The position numbers were made by a program, and so were the translations under genes. From SELP01 sp035969385 (lineage in GTDB: Bacteria; Pseudomonadota; Alphaproteobacteria; Rhodobacterales; Rhodobacteraceae), in assembly GCF_035969385.1 (NCBI RefSeq), contig NZ_JAYKKJ010000012.1:4969-68968 (forward strand): a stretch of 64,000 nt of DNA. Direction: 5' to 3'. Position 1 is the first letter of the stretch; every line of letters starts with the position of its first letter. The notes beneath the pieces were generated by a model. That model was not told where the DNA came from. It did no database searches and saw only the letters and a list, made by a program, of their open reading frames with translations. Positions 52,018 to 61,398 of this stretch are shown here, piece after piece.

Positions 52018-52623
52018 ATGCGAAACTGGGTTTTGGGGACCGCTGTTGCGACGCTGATTGGCACAGTCGCCGCCGCGCAGGACCGCTGCCCGACAGCCGA
52101 AGACCTGGCGACAGGCATCCGGCTGACCCGCAATGACCCGCTGTTTTCAGTCGTGCTGACGCGGACTGACGAAGGCATCGCAGAGGCCCGCGTCATGTCG
52201 CGTGGCGATGGCCCCGAAGAGGTCTCGACCTTTTATTCCCACGGTTTGACTGTGTCCCGTCGGATCGGGTCGGGCGGAACGCTGGAACTGCGCTATGACC
52301 GCGACACGGCCGAACTTGATAGTCTGCCGGGCTATCGGGAATGGTCGACGCCCGTCACGCTGTTGTCCGATGGGCTAGAGGCGAACGGGGGCACCTATAC
52401 CGCGCGGATCAGCGGGTTGGGTGACGCGACCATCGGCGACTGCACCTACACGGTCTGGCGGGTTCAGGACCGGCTGGAACTGGCCGGGATGCAACCTATG
52501 GTGTTTGAAAAGGCCTTTGCGCCCGACCTTGGCATTCCACTTAGTGCGATCCAGATCGCACCGGATGGATCACCCGTTTCCGGGGTATTCTTTGATGAAA
52601 TCGCCATAGAGCCCGTTCAATGA
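52018..52623 (+). CDS. Putative secreted protein of unknown function
   Basis: A 201-residue protein with a signal peptide (NWVLGTAVATLIGTVAAAQD) cleaved near residue 22. The mature part is beta-rich with two cysteines (RCPTAED and GDCTYTVW) that could form a disulfide. No family is recognised. The stop overlaps the NUDIX start (ATGA), so the two are translationally coupled. Confidence 0.7.
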   Translation: MRNWVLGTAVATLIGTVAAAQDRCPTAEDLATGIRLTRNDPLFSVVLTRTDEGIAEARVMSRGDGPEEVSTFYSHGLTVSRRIGSGGTLELRYDRDTAELDSLPGYREWSTPVTLLSDGLEANGGTYTARISGLGDATIGDCTYTVWRVQDRLELAGMQPMVFEKAFAPDLGIPLSAIQIAPDGSPVSGVFFDEIAIEPVQ

Positions 52624-53045
52624 TCGACGCCTTCGACGGGGCCAAGGCCGCGGTCTTCATCGGGGAACACCTGTTGGTCTACCGGCGTGATAATCGCCCC
52701 GACATTCCTTGGCCCGGTCATTGGGATTTTCCCGGCGGCGGACGGGAAGGCGCGGAAACGCCAGAGGAAACGCTGTTTCGGGAAATCCGCGAAGAATTCG
52801 GATTGTCCGTCGATGAAACATCACTCCGCTGGAAACGGCGGTTCAACGCAGCCCACAACGCGCAGGCGCGGGTCTGGTTCTTTGTCCTGTCGCTGCCAGA
52901 CACCGCGCGGTCAGAGATCGTCTTTGGGGATGAAGGTCAGGAATGGCGGTTGATGACGCCTGACACCTTCTTTGCCCTACCCAAGATCGTGCCCAGTTTC
53001 GGGCCGAGGTTCCAACTGTGGCTGGATGAAACCGGGGGGCTGTGA
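52620..53045 (+). CDS. NUDIX hydrolase
   Basis: A 141-residue protein with a full Nudix box, GGREGAETPEETLFREIREE followed by FGL, matching the G-x5-E-x7-REUxEExGU pattern. It hydrolyses a nucleoside diphosphate linked to another group; the substrate cannot be told. Its ATG overlaps the preceding stop by four bases. Confidence 0.9.
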   Translation: MIDAFDGAKAAVFIGEHLLVYRRDNRPDIPWPGHWDFPGGGREGAETPEETLFREIREEFGLSVDETSLRWKRRFNAAHNAQARVWFFVLSLPDTARSEIVFGDEGQEWRLMTPDTFFALPKIVPSFGPRFQLWLDETGGL

Positions 53046-53169
53046 ATCCGAGTCCCCCGCGCAACACAGGCCGCGTAAAACCGGCCCGCAACGGCGCATG
53101 CCATGGTTGTGCTATTGTATGGCCGCACCGACTGATTAGATTTCCCAAAACAACTTGTGGACATTTGAA

Positions 53170-54063
53170 ATGGATATCGAACGTATGATTTCGCAGTTTT
53201 TGGGCCAGAACCTTGTGCTTCTGCTTCTCGCCGTCTTTATCATCATTTGCATCCTTGCCGGTGTGCGGATTGTGCCGCAGTCCGAAAAGCACGTGGTCGA
53301 ACGGTTCGGAAGACTGCGGGCGGTGCTTGGGCCGGGGATCAACCTGATCATCCCGTTCCTTGACCGCGTAGCGCACAAGATCTCGATCCTTGAACGCCAG
53401 CTTCCGACGATGAGCCAGGATGCCATCACGCTCGACAACGTGTTGGTGCAGGTCGAAACATCCGTGTTCTACCGGATCATCGAACCGGAAAAGACGGTCT
53501 ACCGAATCCGCGACGTGGACGCGGCCATTGCGACCACCGTTGCGGGGATCGTGCGCTCTGAAATCGGCAAGATGGAACTGGATCAGGTGCAATCGAACCG
53601 CTCGACCCTGACCGGCACCATCAAGGATCAGCTTTTCGCGATCGTTGATGACTGGGGAATCGAAGTCACCCGCGCCGAACTGCTGGACGTGAACCTTGAT
53701 CAGGCGACACGGTCGGCCATGCTGCAACAGCTGAACGCTGAACGCGCCCGCCGCGCCCAGGTGACCGAGGCAGAGGGCAAGAAGCGGTCGGTGGAACTTG
53801 CCGCCGACGCCGAACTTTACGCCGCGGAACAGACCGCCAAGGCGCGCCGGATTCAGGCCGAGGCCGAAGCCTATGCAACTCAGGTCGTGGCCGTGGCAAT
53901 CGCCGAAAACGGGCTGGAGGCCGCGCAATATCAGGTCGCGCTGAAACAGGTCGAAGCGCTGAACGCGCTGGGCAATGGGCAGGGCAGCAATACGATCGTC
54001 CTTCCGGCCAATGCGCTTGAAGCGTTTGGTGACGCGTTCAAGATGCTGCGGGGGGCGAAATAA
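53170..54063 (+). CDS. SPFH/band 7 membrane protein (stomatin-like)
   Basis: A 297-residue protein with one N-terminal membrane helix (VLLLLAVFIIICILAGVRIV), the SPFH domain (VVERFGRLRAVLGPGINLIIPF), then a coiled, Ala/Glu-rich segment at about residues 185-250 and a conserved NTIVLPANALEAFG tail. It matches the QmcA/stomatin-type subgroup. Such proteins form ring assemblies in the inner membrane and work with NfeD partners. The next gene, NfeD, overlaps its stop (TAATG). Confidence 0.92.
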   Translation: MDIERMISQFLGQNLVLLLLAVFIIICILAGVRIVPQSEKHVVERFGRLRAVLGPGINLIIPFLDRVAHKISILERQLPTMSQDAITLDNVLVQVETSVFYRIIEPEKTVYRIRDVDAAIATTVAGIVRSEIGKMELDQVQSNRSTLTGTIKDQLFAIVDDWGIEVTRAELLDVNLDQATRSAMLQQLNAERARRAQVTEAEGKKRSVELAADAELYAAEQTAKARRIQAEAEAYATQVVAVAIAENGLEAAQYQVALKQVEALNALGNGQGSNTIVLPANALEAFGDAFKMLRGAK

Positions 54064-54338
54064 TGTCCGGCGATTGGTGGACTGTCTGGTGGGTCTGGAT
54101 GGCGGCGGCCTTCGGGCTCGCCATCCTCGAGGTGATCGTTCCCGGTTATATCTTCCTTGGATTTGCAGCAGGCGCGTTGATCGTTGGGGCAATCGTCGGG
54201 GTTGGGATCACAATGGGGCTTGCCGGATCGCTGGTGGTCTTCGCAATCCTGTCGCTCGCCGCATTCATCGCGCTCCGCAAGGTCTTTGGCCTGCGCAGCG
54301 GGCAAGTGAAGATCTGGGACAAAGACATCAACGACTGA
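54063..54338 (+). CDS. NfeD-family protein
   Basis: A 91-residue short NfeD-type protein with two or three membrane helices (WVWMAAAFGLAILEVIVPGY and LGFAAGALIVGAIVGVGITM) and a small C-terminal end. The OB-fold domain of long NfeD is mostly missing, so this is the short form. Overlap of the start with the stomatin-like gene confirms the usual SPFH-NfeD pair, thought to support membrane protein quality control or lipid domain organisation. Confidence 0.88.
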   Translation: MSGDWWTVWWVWMAAAFGLAILEVIVPGYIFLGFAAGALIVGAIVGVGITMGLAGSLVVFAILSLAAFIALRKVFGLRSGQVKIWDKDIND

Positions 54339-54538
54339 AAAATTGCCCGGTGGCGGTGGGATGGGGACACCATTGCCACCGGGCAGGATGCCTTACCAGT
54401 GTCCGGGAACGCATCCAATATCGGGAAAACGTGGCAGCTGGTCGGCTGGGGCGCGAAGGGGCACCCCTTGGATCAGGTTAGGTGGCAGGGCGTTCCGAAT
54501 TCAGGGGAAAAACCACCGCAAATTCTCAGAACCAAAGA
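54339..54538. other. Spacer between nfeD and pyrF with a long stem-loop
   Basis: No confident gene is seen. An 11-bp perfect stem (TGCCCGGTGGC at 54344-54354 with GCCACCGGGCA at 54375-54385) has a 20-base loop that can form an inner GGTG/CACC stem. No T-run follows. The frame of nfeD stays open after its stop, to a TGA inside pyrF, but lacks an ATG start. Confidence 0.45.
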
Positions 54539-55255
54539 TCAGGAATTCGGCCGCTGCGCCTGAGGAGAGCTGAGTTCCGCCAGAACCGCCTGCGCGGCGG
54601 CGGCGGGATCGGGCGCGGTCCAGATCGGGCGACCAACCACAACGTGATCAGCGCCATTCGCGATGGCCTCTGCCGGGGTCATCACCCGCTTCTGGTCCCC
54701 CAGGGCCGCGCCTGCGGGGCGGACACCCGGTGTCACGATCAGCTTGCCTTCGGCCTCGGGCAGGGCGCGGACAAGGGCCGCCTCCTGCGGGCTGCAAATA
54801 ATTCCGTCGGCCCCGGCGTCCATTGCACGGGCAGCACGTTCGGTCACAAGATCGGCCACCGACCCGTCCTTGTAACAGGACGCGTCCAGATCTTCCCGCT
54901 CCAACGAGGTCAGAATGGTCACGCCGAGGATTTTCAGGTCAGATCCGGCGGCCCCCTCCTTGGCGGCGCGCACCACATGCGGATCGCCATGCACGGTCAG
55001 GAAATCCAGATCGAACTGGGCCAGCCCGCGCACCGCGGCCTCGACCGTTGCGCCAATGTCGAACAGCTTCATGTCAAGAAAGATGCGCTTGCCGTGTTCC
55101 TGCTTCAACTCATTGGCAAGCGCCAGCCCGCCTCCGGTCAGCATCCCAAGCCCGATCTTGTAGAAATCGACCGCATCGCCCAGCCGCCCGGCCAGTTCCA
55201 TCCCCGCAATCGCATTCGGCACATCAAGTGCCACGATGAGACGGTCATCGGACAT
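54539..55255 (-). CDS. pyrF: Orotidine 5'-phosphate decarboxylase
   Basis: A 238-residue enzyme of normal length that decarboxylates OMP to UMP, the last step of pyrimidine synthesis. Visible catalytic blocks are LIVALDVPNA, the D-x-K-x-x-D motif in FLDMKLFDIGATV, and VTPGVRPAG and VVVGRPIW for phosphate binding. It is a single gene. An overlapping C-terminal end on the opposite strand is not evident. Confidence 0.97.
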   Translation of the reverse strand: MSDDRLIVALDVPNAIAGMELAGRLGDAVDFYKIGLGMLTGGGLALANELKQEHGKRIFLDMKLFDIGATVEAAVRGLAQFDLDFLTVHGDPHVVRAAKEGAAGSDLKILGVTILTSLEREDLDASCYKDGSVADLVTERAARAMDAGADGIICSPQEAALVRALPEAEGKLIVTPGVRPAGAALGDQKRVMTPAEAIANGADHVVVGRPIWTAPDPAAAAQAVLAELSSPQAQRPNS

Positions 55256-55734
55256 GGGGCTTCCTTTCGGCGGCTATGGCAGGGTTCCCGGCGTCATGAC
55301 GTTACGCGTCCGCCCTGTCAAGCATCCATAGCCGTCAGGCCAAGTCACTGTGTTGCGCGGGTCTCGGCCATTTCAAAGGGAAGGGTGCGAGCGGTTTGCG
55401 CCGCAGTGTTCAACACGGCCCGATCATGGGCTGCCAGCATCTTTTGAATGCGATCCGCCGACGTCTTGTCGTCATGCTGGACCTCTTGTGAACAGCTATG
55501 CTCAGTCTTCATTGCCAAAGTACCCCGGCGCTACACACACTCACCGGTAGCCTTCTAGCGGGATTCGCCGAAACAGATAACCTGTCCTTCTGTCTAGGAT
55601 CGGCGTCGGAAATCCTGATCCGAAACACTTGCGAAAACGACCTCGCGATCCCATTTCAGATGCAAGGCCCGACAGGGACGTGCCGCCGATGCGGGCGTTC
55701 CAATTCACCGGGTGCTTATGGAAGGAGAATGCTC
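55256..55734 (+). promoter_or_regulatory. clpB upstream region with a sigma-32-type promoter
   Basis: The 479-base spacer has no gene. At 55628-55656 lie CTTGCGA and TCCCATTT separated by 14 bases, close to the heat-shock (RpoH) consensus CTTGAAA and CCCCATWT. It is 78 bases before the clpB start, a typical distance. The clpB ribosome site GAAGGAGA precedes the ATG. The rest of the spacer, 55256-55620, has no recognised element. Confidence 0.7.
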
Positions 55735-58353
55735 ATGAACTTCGAAAAGTTCACCGAGCGGTCGCGCGGTTTCATTCAGGCCGCCCAGACGATCGCTATG
55801 CGGGAAAGCCATCAGCGCGTGCTTCCCGAACACCTGCTCAAGGCATTGATGGATGACGATCAGGGGCTTGCTGCCAATCTGATCCGGTCGGCCGGCGGTA
55901 GCCCGGAACAGGTCACCTCTGCTGTGGATGCGCTTGTGGCCAAACAGGCCAAGGTGTCTGGCGGCGACGGACAGGTTTATGTCGATCCCTCGCTCGCCCG
56001 TGTTCTGGACGAGGCCGAACAGGTCGCCAAGAAGGCCGGGGACAGTTTCGTTCCGGTCGAACGGATGTTGACCGCGCTTGCGTTGGTCAAAACCCGCGCG
56101 AAAGAGGCACTGGAGGCAGGGGCCGTCAACGCCCAGAAGATCAACGCCGCAATCAATGACTTGCGCAAAGGGCGCACCGCCGACAGCGCCAGCGCCGAAG
56201 AGGGTTATGACGCACTCAAGAAATACGCGCGCGACCTGACCGAGGCCGCCGAGCAAGGCAAGATCGACCCGATCATCGGTCGGGACGAGGAAATTCGCCG
56301 CGCCATGCAGGTGCTGTCGCGCCGGACCAAGAACAACCCGGTTCTGATCGGTGAACCGGGCGTCGGCAAGACCGCCATCGCCGAAGGGCTTGCCCTGCGG
56401 ATCGTCGACGGCGACGTGCCCGAATCCCTACGCAACAAACGCCTGATGGCGCTGGACATGGGTGCGCTGATTGCCGGTGCGAAGTACCGCGGCGAATTCG
56501 AGGAACGGCTGAAGGCTGTCCTGAAGGAAATCGAAGCCGCCGCCGGCGAAATCATCCTCTTCATCGACGAAATGCACGTGCTTGTCGGCGCGGGTAAAAC
56601 CGATGGCGCGATGGATGCCGCCAACCTGATCAAACCGGCGCTGGCCCGCGGAGAATTGCACTGCGTCGGGGCAACCACGCTGGATGAATACCGCAAGTAT
56701 GTCGAAAAGGACGCGGCCCTTGCCCGCCGGTTCCAGCCCCTGATGGTCGAGGAACCGACGGTCGAAGACACCGTGTCCATCCTGCGCGGCATCAAGGAAA
56801 AATACGAGATGCACCACGGTGTCCGCATCTCGGACGCGGCGCTTGTCGCGGCGGCGACCCTGTCGCACCGCTACATCACCGACCGCTTCCTGCCGGACAA
56901 GGCCATCGACCTTGTGGACGAGGCCGCCAGCCGTCTGCGGATGGAGGTGGACAGCAAACCCGAGGAGCTGGACGCGCTCGACCGCCAAATCTTGCAAATG
57001 CAGATCGAGGCCGAGGCGCTGAAGAAAGAGGATGACGCCGCATCCAAGGATCGTCTGACCAAGCTTGAAAAGGAATTGTCGGACCTACAGGACCGGTCGT
57101 CCGAGATGACCGCCAAGTGGCAGGCGGAACGGGACAAGCTGGAAGGCGCGCGCGCCATGAAGGAACAGCTTGACCGGGCCCGTGCCGATCTGGACATCGC
57201 CAAGCGCGAAGGCAACCTCGCCCGCGCGGGAGAGCTGTCCTACGGCGTCATCCCCGACCTTGAACGCAAGCTGGCCGAGGCGGAAACCGCCGAGGAAGAC
57301 GGTGTCATGGTCGAAGAGGCCGTGCGCCCGGAACAGATTGCCGAGGTGGTCGAACGCTGGACCGGTATTCCGACCAGTCGGATGCTGGAAGGTGAGCGGG
57401 AAAAGCTCTTGCGGATGGAAGAGGGCCTGCACAAGCGGGTCATCGGCCAGAATGCCGCGGTCCGTGCCGTGGCCAATGCCGTGCGTCGGGCGCGTGCGGG
57501 CCTGAACGACGAGAACCGCCCGCTGGGGTCGTTCCTGTTCCTTGGGCCGACCGGGGTCGGCAAGACCGAGTTGACCAAGGCCGTGGCCGAATTCCTGTTC
57601 GACGACGACAACGCGATGGTCCGCATCGACATGTCCGAATTCATGGAGAAACACAGCGTCGCCCGCCTGATTGGCGCGCCTCCGGGATATGTGGGCTATG
57701 ACGAAGGCGGTGTCCTGACCGAAGCAGTGCGCCGACGGCCCTATCAGGTGGTCCTGTTCGACGAGGTCGAAAAGGCGCATCCGGATGTGTTCAACGTTCT
57801 GCTGCAGGTTCTGGATGACGGCGTGCTGACCGATGGTCAGGGCCGCACCGTGGACTTCAAGCAGACACTGATCGTGCTGACGTCGAACCTTGGGGCGCAG
57901 GCGCTGAGCCAGCTTCCTGACGGGGCCGATGCCTCGGACGCAAAGCGCGACGTGATGGATGCGGTCCGGGCGCACTTCCGGCCCGAATTCCTGAACCGTC
58001 TGGACGAAACCATCATCTTCGACCGGCTGGGCCGGGCGGATATGGACGGGATCGTGGATATTCAGCTTGCCCGCCTTGAAAAGCGGCTGGCCGGGCGGAA
58101 CATCCACCTCGATTTTGATGATGGCGCACGCAAGTGGCTCGCCGATGAAGGCTATGATCCGGTTTTCGGGGCACGGCCGCTCAAGCGGGTGATCCAGCGG
58201 GCGTTGCAGGACCAACTGGCCGAAATGCTGTTGGCCGGTGATGTGAAGGACGGCGACACCATCCCGGTCAGCGCCGGGGCGGACGGGCTGATCGTTGGGG
58301 ACAGGATTGCAGGAAGCAACCGGCCCCGACCCGATGATGCCGTCGTGCACTAA
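55735..58353 (+). CDS. clpB: ATP-dependent disaggregase ClpB
   Basis: An 872-residue Hsp100 protein. The N-terminal Clp-N repeats span about residues 1-150. AAA-1 holds Walker A GEPGVGKTAIAEGLA near residue 205, a coiled-coil middle domain follows at about residues 400-540, and AAA-2 holds GPTGVGKTELTKA near 605. The KGHRYITDRFLPDKAIDLVDEA-type block is present as HRYITDRFLPDKAI. It threads aggregated proteins through the hexamer with DnaK. ATG 55735 gives the standard MNFEKFTERSRGF start. Regulation by heat shock is supported by the promoter just upstream. Confidence 0.97.
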   Translation: MNFEKFTERSRGFIQAAQTIAMRESHQRVLPEHLLKALMDDDQGLAANLIRSAGGSPEQVTSAVDALVAKQAKVSGGDGQVYVDPSLARVLDEAEQVAKKAGDSFVPVERMLTALALVKTRAKEALEAGAVNAQKINAAINDLRKGRTADSASAEEGYDALKKYARDLTEAAEQGKIDPIIGRDEEIRRAMQVLSRRTKNNPVLIGEPGVGKTAIAEGLALRIVDGDVPESLRNKRLMALDMGALIAGAKYRGEFEERLKAVLKEIEAAAGEIILFIDEMHVLVGAGKTDGAMDAANLIKPALARGELHCVGATTLDEYRKYVEKDAALARRFQPLMVEEPTVEDTVSILRGIKEKYEMHHGVRISDAALVAAATLSHRYITDRFLPDKAIDLVDEAASRLRMEVDSKPEELDALDRQILQMQIEAEALKKEDDAASKDRLTKLEKELSDLQDRSSEMTAKWQAERDKLEGARAMKEQLDRARADLDIAKREGNLARAGELSYGVIPDLERKLAEAETAEEDGVMVEEAVRPEQIAEVVERWTGIPTSRMLEGEREKLLRMEEGLHKRVIGQNAAVRAVANAVRRARAGLNDENRPLGSFLFLGPTGVGKTELTKAVAEFLFDDDNAMVRIDMSEFMEKHSVARLIGAPPGYVGYDEGGVLTEAVRRRPYQVVLFDEVEKAHPDVFNVLLQVLDDGVLTDGQGRTVDFKQTLIVLTSNLGAQALSQLPDGADASDAKRDVMDAVRAHFRPEFLNRLDETIIFDRLGRADMDGIVDIQLARLEKRLAGRNIHLDFDDGARKWLADEGYDPVFGARPLKRVIQRALQDQLAEMLLAGDVKDGDTIPVSAGADGLIVGDRIAGSNRPRPDDAVVH

Positions 58354-58376
58354 ACATTAAAAACTTGAAATGTGTG

Positions 58377-58413
58377 TTGCGCCCCCGCATATCTGTGGGG
58401 GCGCAATTCTTTT
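58377..58413 (+). terminator. Rho-independent terminator after clpB
   Basis: A 10-bp stem TTGCGCCCCC / GGGGGCGCAA with a ten-base loop is followed by TTCTTTT, 24 bases past the clpB stop. Confidence 0.9.
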
Positions 58414-58424
58414 GAGGGTGCGGA

Positions 58425-59048
58425 ATGTCAAAACAGGAACATTGGAACGCTGTCTACGGTGCGCGGGCCGAAGAGGCACTGACCTGGTTCGAGCCGACGG
58501 CGGAGCTGTCGCTGCAATTGTTCGACGCGTTCAGCGACAAAAGCGCAAAGATCATCGACGTCGGTGGCGGGGCATCCCGCTTTGTCGATGGGCTTGTCGC
58601 AAGGGGCGCCGGGCCGATCACCGTTCTGGACCTGTCGCCGGAAGCACTTGAAACCTCCAAGACCCGGTTGGGGGCGATGGCCGACACCGTCAACTGGGTC
58701 GCGGCCGACATCACCGAATGGACGCCGCCATCACAATGGGATTTCTGGCACGACCGCGCCGTGTTCCATTTTCTGACTGAACGGGATCAACGCGCCGCCT
58801 ATTTCCGCGCCCTGTCGGCTGGGCTTGCGCCCGGCGGGGTCGCTATCATCGCGACCTTCGCACCGGACGGCCCCGAGAAATGTTCCAACCTGCCGGTTCA
58901 GCGGTGGTCGTCAGCCGACCTCGCGGTCGAGGCAGAGGCGCATCAGCCCGGCCTGTTGCATCTGGTTGAGGGGCGCCGCCATGTTCATGTGACCCCGAAA
59001 GGCAATCTCCAGCCCTTCGAGGTCAACATTTTCAAGCGTGCAGAATAG
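58425..59048 (+). CDS. Class I SAM-dependent methyltransferase
   Basis: A 207-residue methyltransferase with motif I IIDVGGGASRFVDGL, the acidic VLDLSPEAL loop, and WDFWHDRAVFHFLTERDQR after motif II. The N-terminal HWNAVYGAR segment and the AxFHFL pattern match small thiopurine/tellurite-type methyltransferases of unassigned substrate. It is a single gene with a GAGGG ribosome site; it lies after the clpB terminator. Confidence 0.88.
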   Translation: MSKQEHWNAVYGARAEEALTWFEPTAELSLQLFDAFSDKSAKIIDVGGGASRFVDGLVARGAGPITVLDLSPEALETSKTRLGAMADTVNWVAADITEWTPPSQWDFWHDRAVFHFLTERDQRAAYFRALSAGLAPGGVAIIATFAPDGPEKCSNLPVQRWSSADLAVEAEAHQPGLLHLVEGRRHVHVTPKGNLQPFEVNIFKRAE

Positions 59049-59056
59049 CCGCGAGA

Positions 59057-59533
59057 TTACATCGGCGGCATGATGACCTTGTCGATCACGTGGATCACGC
59101 CGTTCGACGCTTCGATGTCGGCGGTGACGACGGTTGCGTCATTGACCATGACACTGTCGCCCAGGCCGATGGTGATTTCGGCCCCGTTCACGGTGGCGGC
59201 CATCATCCCGTCAGACAGGTCGGTCGACATGACCTTCCCGGCAACCACGTGGTAGGTCAGGATCGCGGCCAGCGCTTCGGGATCAGCAAGCAGCGCTTCG
59301 ACGGTGCCTTCCGGCAGGGCGGCAAAGGCCTCGTCGGTCGGGGCGAAGACAGTAAACGGGCCTTCGCCTTTCAGGGTGTCCACCAGACCGGCCGCTTCAA
59401 CCGCGGCAACCAGCGTGGTGAAGCTGCCCGCGCCGACGGCGGTGTCGACGATATCCATCGAATGGCCAGCGGCATAGGCCGGGGCAGACAGGGTGGTGGC
59501 GGCGGCAAGGGCGATAAAGCTTCTACGAAGCAT
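59057..59533 (-). CDS. Secreted fasciclin (FAS1) domain protein
   Basis: A 158-residue protein with a signal peptide (MLRRSFIALAAATTLSAPAYA) and one FAS1 domain. The H1 motif FTVFAPTDEAFAALP and the ILTYHVV segment are visible, followed by the H2 region ending SNGVIHVIDKVIMPP. Such proteins are often adhesion proteins. AGGAGG lies eight bases upstream of the ATG. Nothing in the surroundings assigns a specific partner. Confidence 0.92.
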   Translation of the reverse strand: MLRRSFIALAAATTLSAPAYAAGHSMDIVDTAVGAGSFTTLVAAVEAAGLVDTLKGEGPFTVFAPTDEAFAALPEGTVEALLADPEALAAILTYHVVAGKVMSTDLSDGMMAATVNGAEITIGLGDSVMVNDATVVTADIEASNGVIHVIDKVIMPPM

Positions 59534-59781
59534 TCTGTATTTCCTCCGTTGAGGATGCCGTCATTGGCATCTGAGAGGGATACGCCCGCTGTCCGGTTTG
59601 GATGACCGGATATTCTTGCCGGTCCCGCTTGACTGAGGGCCACGCCGGACTAAGCCGCCGGGATTTTGGATTTCCAGTCAAATCCAGTTGATCACTCGTG
59701 ATCGAAACCCGCCGTTTGATCGGCATCATTGACCCGGTGGCCCCCTCTGCGCAGGCTGGGCTCAAACCAAAGGAGCCGCCG

Positions 59782-61281
59782 ATGTTTTCCGAATTCACTG
59801 TCAATGTGCTCGAGGCGCTGGCCCTCTTCTTCATCCTGATCGTGGGGATCGGCGCGGCAGCCGTTCTGGCGCTGTTCATCATTGACCGGTCTCAGGGGCG
59901 GGATGCGGTGCGGCGCAACTTCCCGGTGATCGGACGGTTCCGGCACCTGTTCACGGGACTGGGTGAATTCTTTCGCCAGTATTTCTTTGCGATGGACCGA
60001 GAGGAAATGCCGTTCAACCGGGCACAGAGCGATTGGGTCGATCGCGCGGCAGAGGGGAAGGGGAATACGGTCGCCTTCGGCTCCACCCGGTCGCTGGGCG
60101 TGCCCGGCACCCCGATCTTCGTGAATGCGGCCTTTCCGCCGCTGGATGAACAGGCTGCGAAGACCGCTGCGCTGGTGATCGGTCCGGGCGCCCGCAAACC
60201 CTATTTCGCGCCATCCTTCTACAATATTTCGGGGATGAGCTTTGGCGCCCTGTCAAAACCGGCGGTGGAGGCCCTGTCGCGCGGCGCCAAGGACGCGGGC
60301 ATCTGGATGAACACCGGCGAAGGTGGGCTGTCGCCGTGGCACCTGGAAGGCGGCTGCGACATCGTTTTCCAGATCGGCACGGCCAAATACGGGGTCCGCG
60401 ATGCCGAGGGGCGGCTAAGCGACAACAAGTTGAAAGAGGTGGCCGACCATCCGCAGGTCAAGATGATGGAGATCAAGCTGGCGCAGGGGGCCAAGCCCGG
60501 CAAGGGCGGCATCCTGCCCGGCGCCAAGGTCACGGCTGAGATTGCACAGGTCCGGGGCATCCCCGCAGGTCAGGCCAGCATTTCGCCCAACCGCCATGTC
60601 GAGGTCGACGATTGGGGCGATCTGTTGGACCTCATCAGCCACGTGCGAGAGGTGACGGGCCTGCCCGTGGGGATCAAGACGGTCATGGGCGAAGAAGGCG
60701 CGTTTTCCGATTTCTTTGCGCTGATCAATAAGCGCGGCGCCGAATGCGCCCCCGACTTTATTACCATCGACGGGGGCGAAGGCGGAACCGGGGCCGCCCC
60801 GATGCCGTTGATCGATCTGGTCGGTGTGTCGATCCGCGAAGCCCTTCCCCATGTGGCCACCCTTCGGGATCGGGCCGGGCTGAAGGATCGGATCCGCCTG
60901 ATCGCCAGTGGCAAGCTGGTCGGCCCGGGCGATGTGGCATGGGCGCTGGCCGCCGGAGCGGATTTCGTCACCTCTGCGCGGGGGTTCATGTTCAGCCTTG
61001 GCTGCATTCAGGCGCTGAAGTGCAATCGCAATACCTGCCCGACCGGGATCACCACGCATGATCCGCACCTGCAAAAGGGGCTGGTCGTGGCCGAGAAATG
61101 GAAACGGGTGTCGAACTTCGCCACCGGCATGATCAAAGAGGTCGAAACCATCGCCCATTCGGTTGGCGTGACGGAACCGCGCCAGATGCGGCCCCACCAT
61201 GTGCGGATCGTGCAGCCGGATGGCACCTCGGTTCGGATGGACCGGCTTCTGGCGTTCTATAAGGGGCCGACCCCGTCCTAG
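59782..61281 (+). CDS. FMN-binding glutamate synthase-like protein
   Basis: A 499-residue protein from ATG 59782 with AAAGGAG upstream. An N-terminal membrane helix (ALALFFILIVGIGAAAVLAL) precedes a GltB-type FMN-binding barrel: NISGMSFGALSKPAVEALSRGA, GEGGLSPWHL, KPGKGGILPG and GGEGGTGAAP. The [3Fe-4S] cysteine set CIQALKCNRNTCPTG near residue 415 is kept. The amidotransferase domain of true glutamate synthase is absent. These stand-alone proteins use an unknown electron donor or substrate, so the role is not known. Confidence 0.9.
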   Translation: MFSEFTVNVLEALALFFILIVGIGAAAVLALFIIDRSQGRDAVRRNFPVIGRFRHLFTGLGEFFRQYFFAMDREEMPFNRAQSDWVDRAAEGKGNTVAFGSTRSLGVPGTPIFVNAAFPPLDEQAAKTAALVIGPGARKPYFAPSFYNISGMSFGALSKPAVEALSRGAKDAGIWMNTGEGGLSPWHLEGGCDIVFQIGTAKYGVRDAEGRLSDNKLKEVADHPQVKMMEIKLAQGAKPGKGGILPGAKVTAEIAQVRGIPAGQASISPNRHVEVDDWGDLLDLISHVREVTGLPVGIKTVMGEEGAFSDFFALINKRGAECAPDFITIDGGEGGTGAAPMPLIDLVGVSIREALPHVATLRDRAGLKDRIRLIASGKLVGPGDVAWALAAGADFVTSARGFMFSLGCIQALKCNRNTCPTGITTHDPHLQKGLVVAEKWKRVSNFATGMIKEVETIAHSVGVTEPRQMRPHHVRIVQPDGTSVRMDRLLAFYKGPTPS

Positions 61282-61398
61282 CAGCGCCCCCAAAAAGAAC
61301 GGCCGGCAAGGGTTGCCCCACGCCGGCCCCAGTGGTCTGAAGGAACCTCAGACTTTGACGCTGTTCTTCGCGAAGGCGAGTTCCTGTCGATTTCGCGG

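Noticed and set aside
54339..54538. SRP RNA or tmRNA in the nfeD-pyrF spacer
   Set aside because: It lacks the conserved SRP GGAA-loop core and flanking AGCAG element and has no tRNA-like domain or tag frame.
61301..61328. Terminator after the FMN glutamate-synthase-like gene
   Set aside because: GGCCGGC/GCCGGCC form a 7-bp stem, but no T-run follows, so termination is not supported.
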